DNA from: Yersinia aldovae ATCC 35236
GTDB taxonomy: Bacteria; Pseudomonadota; Gammaproteobacteria; Enterobacterales; Enterobacteriaceae
Reading direction: 5' to 3'
DNA length: 64,000 nucleotides
Assembly (NCBI RefSeq): GCF_000173735.1
Contig: NZ_ACCB01000015.1
Span: 1 to 64,000, forward strand
This document shows, piece after piece, positions 63,910 to 64,000 of this stretch; position 1 is the first letter of the stretch, and each line of letters begins with the position of its first letter. Under the pieces are notes generated by a model. It was not told where the DNA came from and did not search any database. It saw only the letters and a program-made list of their open reading frames with translations. The translations under genes were made by a program, and so were the position numbers.

Positions 63910-64000
63910 TACCCGTCATACTTCAAGCTGCATGTGTGTTGGCTGCGCTCGCTCACCCGAATCACTTACTCTAGTAAGCTCATCGGGATTCTCTCGCTTG
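63910..64000. repeat. ERIC-type repeat, cut by the window end
   Basis: It begins with CGTCATACTTCAAGCTGCATGTGTGTTGGCTGCGCTCGCTCACCCGAATCACTTACT (cited by position 63916-63970) followed by AGTAAGCTCATCGGGATTCTCTCGCTTG, an almost canonical ERIC whose right end lies beyond this window. Confidence 0.88.

Overview
The window looks like a chromosomal segment of a Yersinia, most likely of the Y. pseudotuberculosis/Y. pestis group. The proteins are enterobacterial and most of the gene order is that of the enterobacterial core (gntX-bioH, feoABC, tex, greB, ompR-envZ, pckA, hslOR, igaA, nudE, mrcA, hof genes, aroKB-damX-dam-rpe-gph-trpS, cysG-nirCDB, crp, prkB-yheU-yheT, yheS). Seven ERIC elements lie between genes, three of them carrying the roughly 70-bp internal insert. 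The species call is inference, because no 16S gene or diagnostic marker is present.

Layout. 1-6.3 kb: Fe-S carrier nfuA, gntX, biotin esterase bioH, a YdgH/BhsA-type small periplasmic protein, and the ferrous-iron operon feoABC with a Fur-like site upstream. 6.3-11.4 kb: tex, then a decayed accessory cassette on the minus strand (MFS transporter, haem-oxygenase-like iron oxidase, C-terminal remnant of a third gene), all broken. 11.4-25 kb: greB, ompR-envZ, a 341-bp non-coding element with terminal inverted repeats, pckA, hslO-hslR-yrfG-igaA, nudE and mrcA. 24.9-28.7 kb: a complete hofMNOPQ (PilMNOPQ-like) set. 29-35.3 kb: aroK-aroB-damX-dam-rpe-gph-trpS; trpS has one extra A in an A8 run exactly at its KMSKS motif. 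35.4-43.6 kb: nirBD-nirC-cysG with a textbook FNR plus NarL/NarP promoter, then codA and tsgA. 43.7-49.3 kb: an accessory segment with a metal-binding DUF2946-like protein, a TonB-dependent copper receptor, a LacI-type regulator and a GH4 6-phospho-beta-glucosidase with a perfect 20-bp operator. 49.6-57.9 kb: ppiA, a yjgR-type ATPase, pabA, argD, crp, yhfA, prkB, yheU, yheT. 58-64 kb: a LysE-type exporter, a PhzF-like enzyme, two glycosyltransferases probably acting on surface glycans, and the ABC-F protein yheS.

Functional themes are iron (feo, nfuA), anaerobic nitrite use (nirBDC with cysG supplying sirohaem), envelope homeostasis (ompR-envZ, igaA, mrcA, damX, glycosyltransferases), aromatic amino-acid and folate precursors (aroK, aroB, pabA), and copper handling. 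No rRNA, tRNA, CRISPR array, prophage or intact insertion sequence was recognised. I did not find a clear-cut new defence or biosynthetic system. The strongest leads are the trpS frameshift at a slippery A8 run, the decayed oxidase/transporter cassette, and the 341-bp inverted-repeat element.
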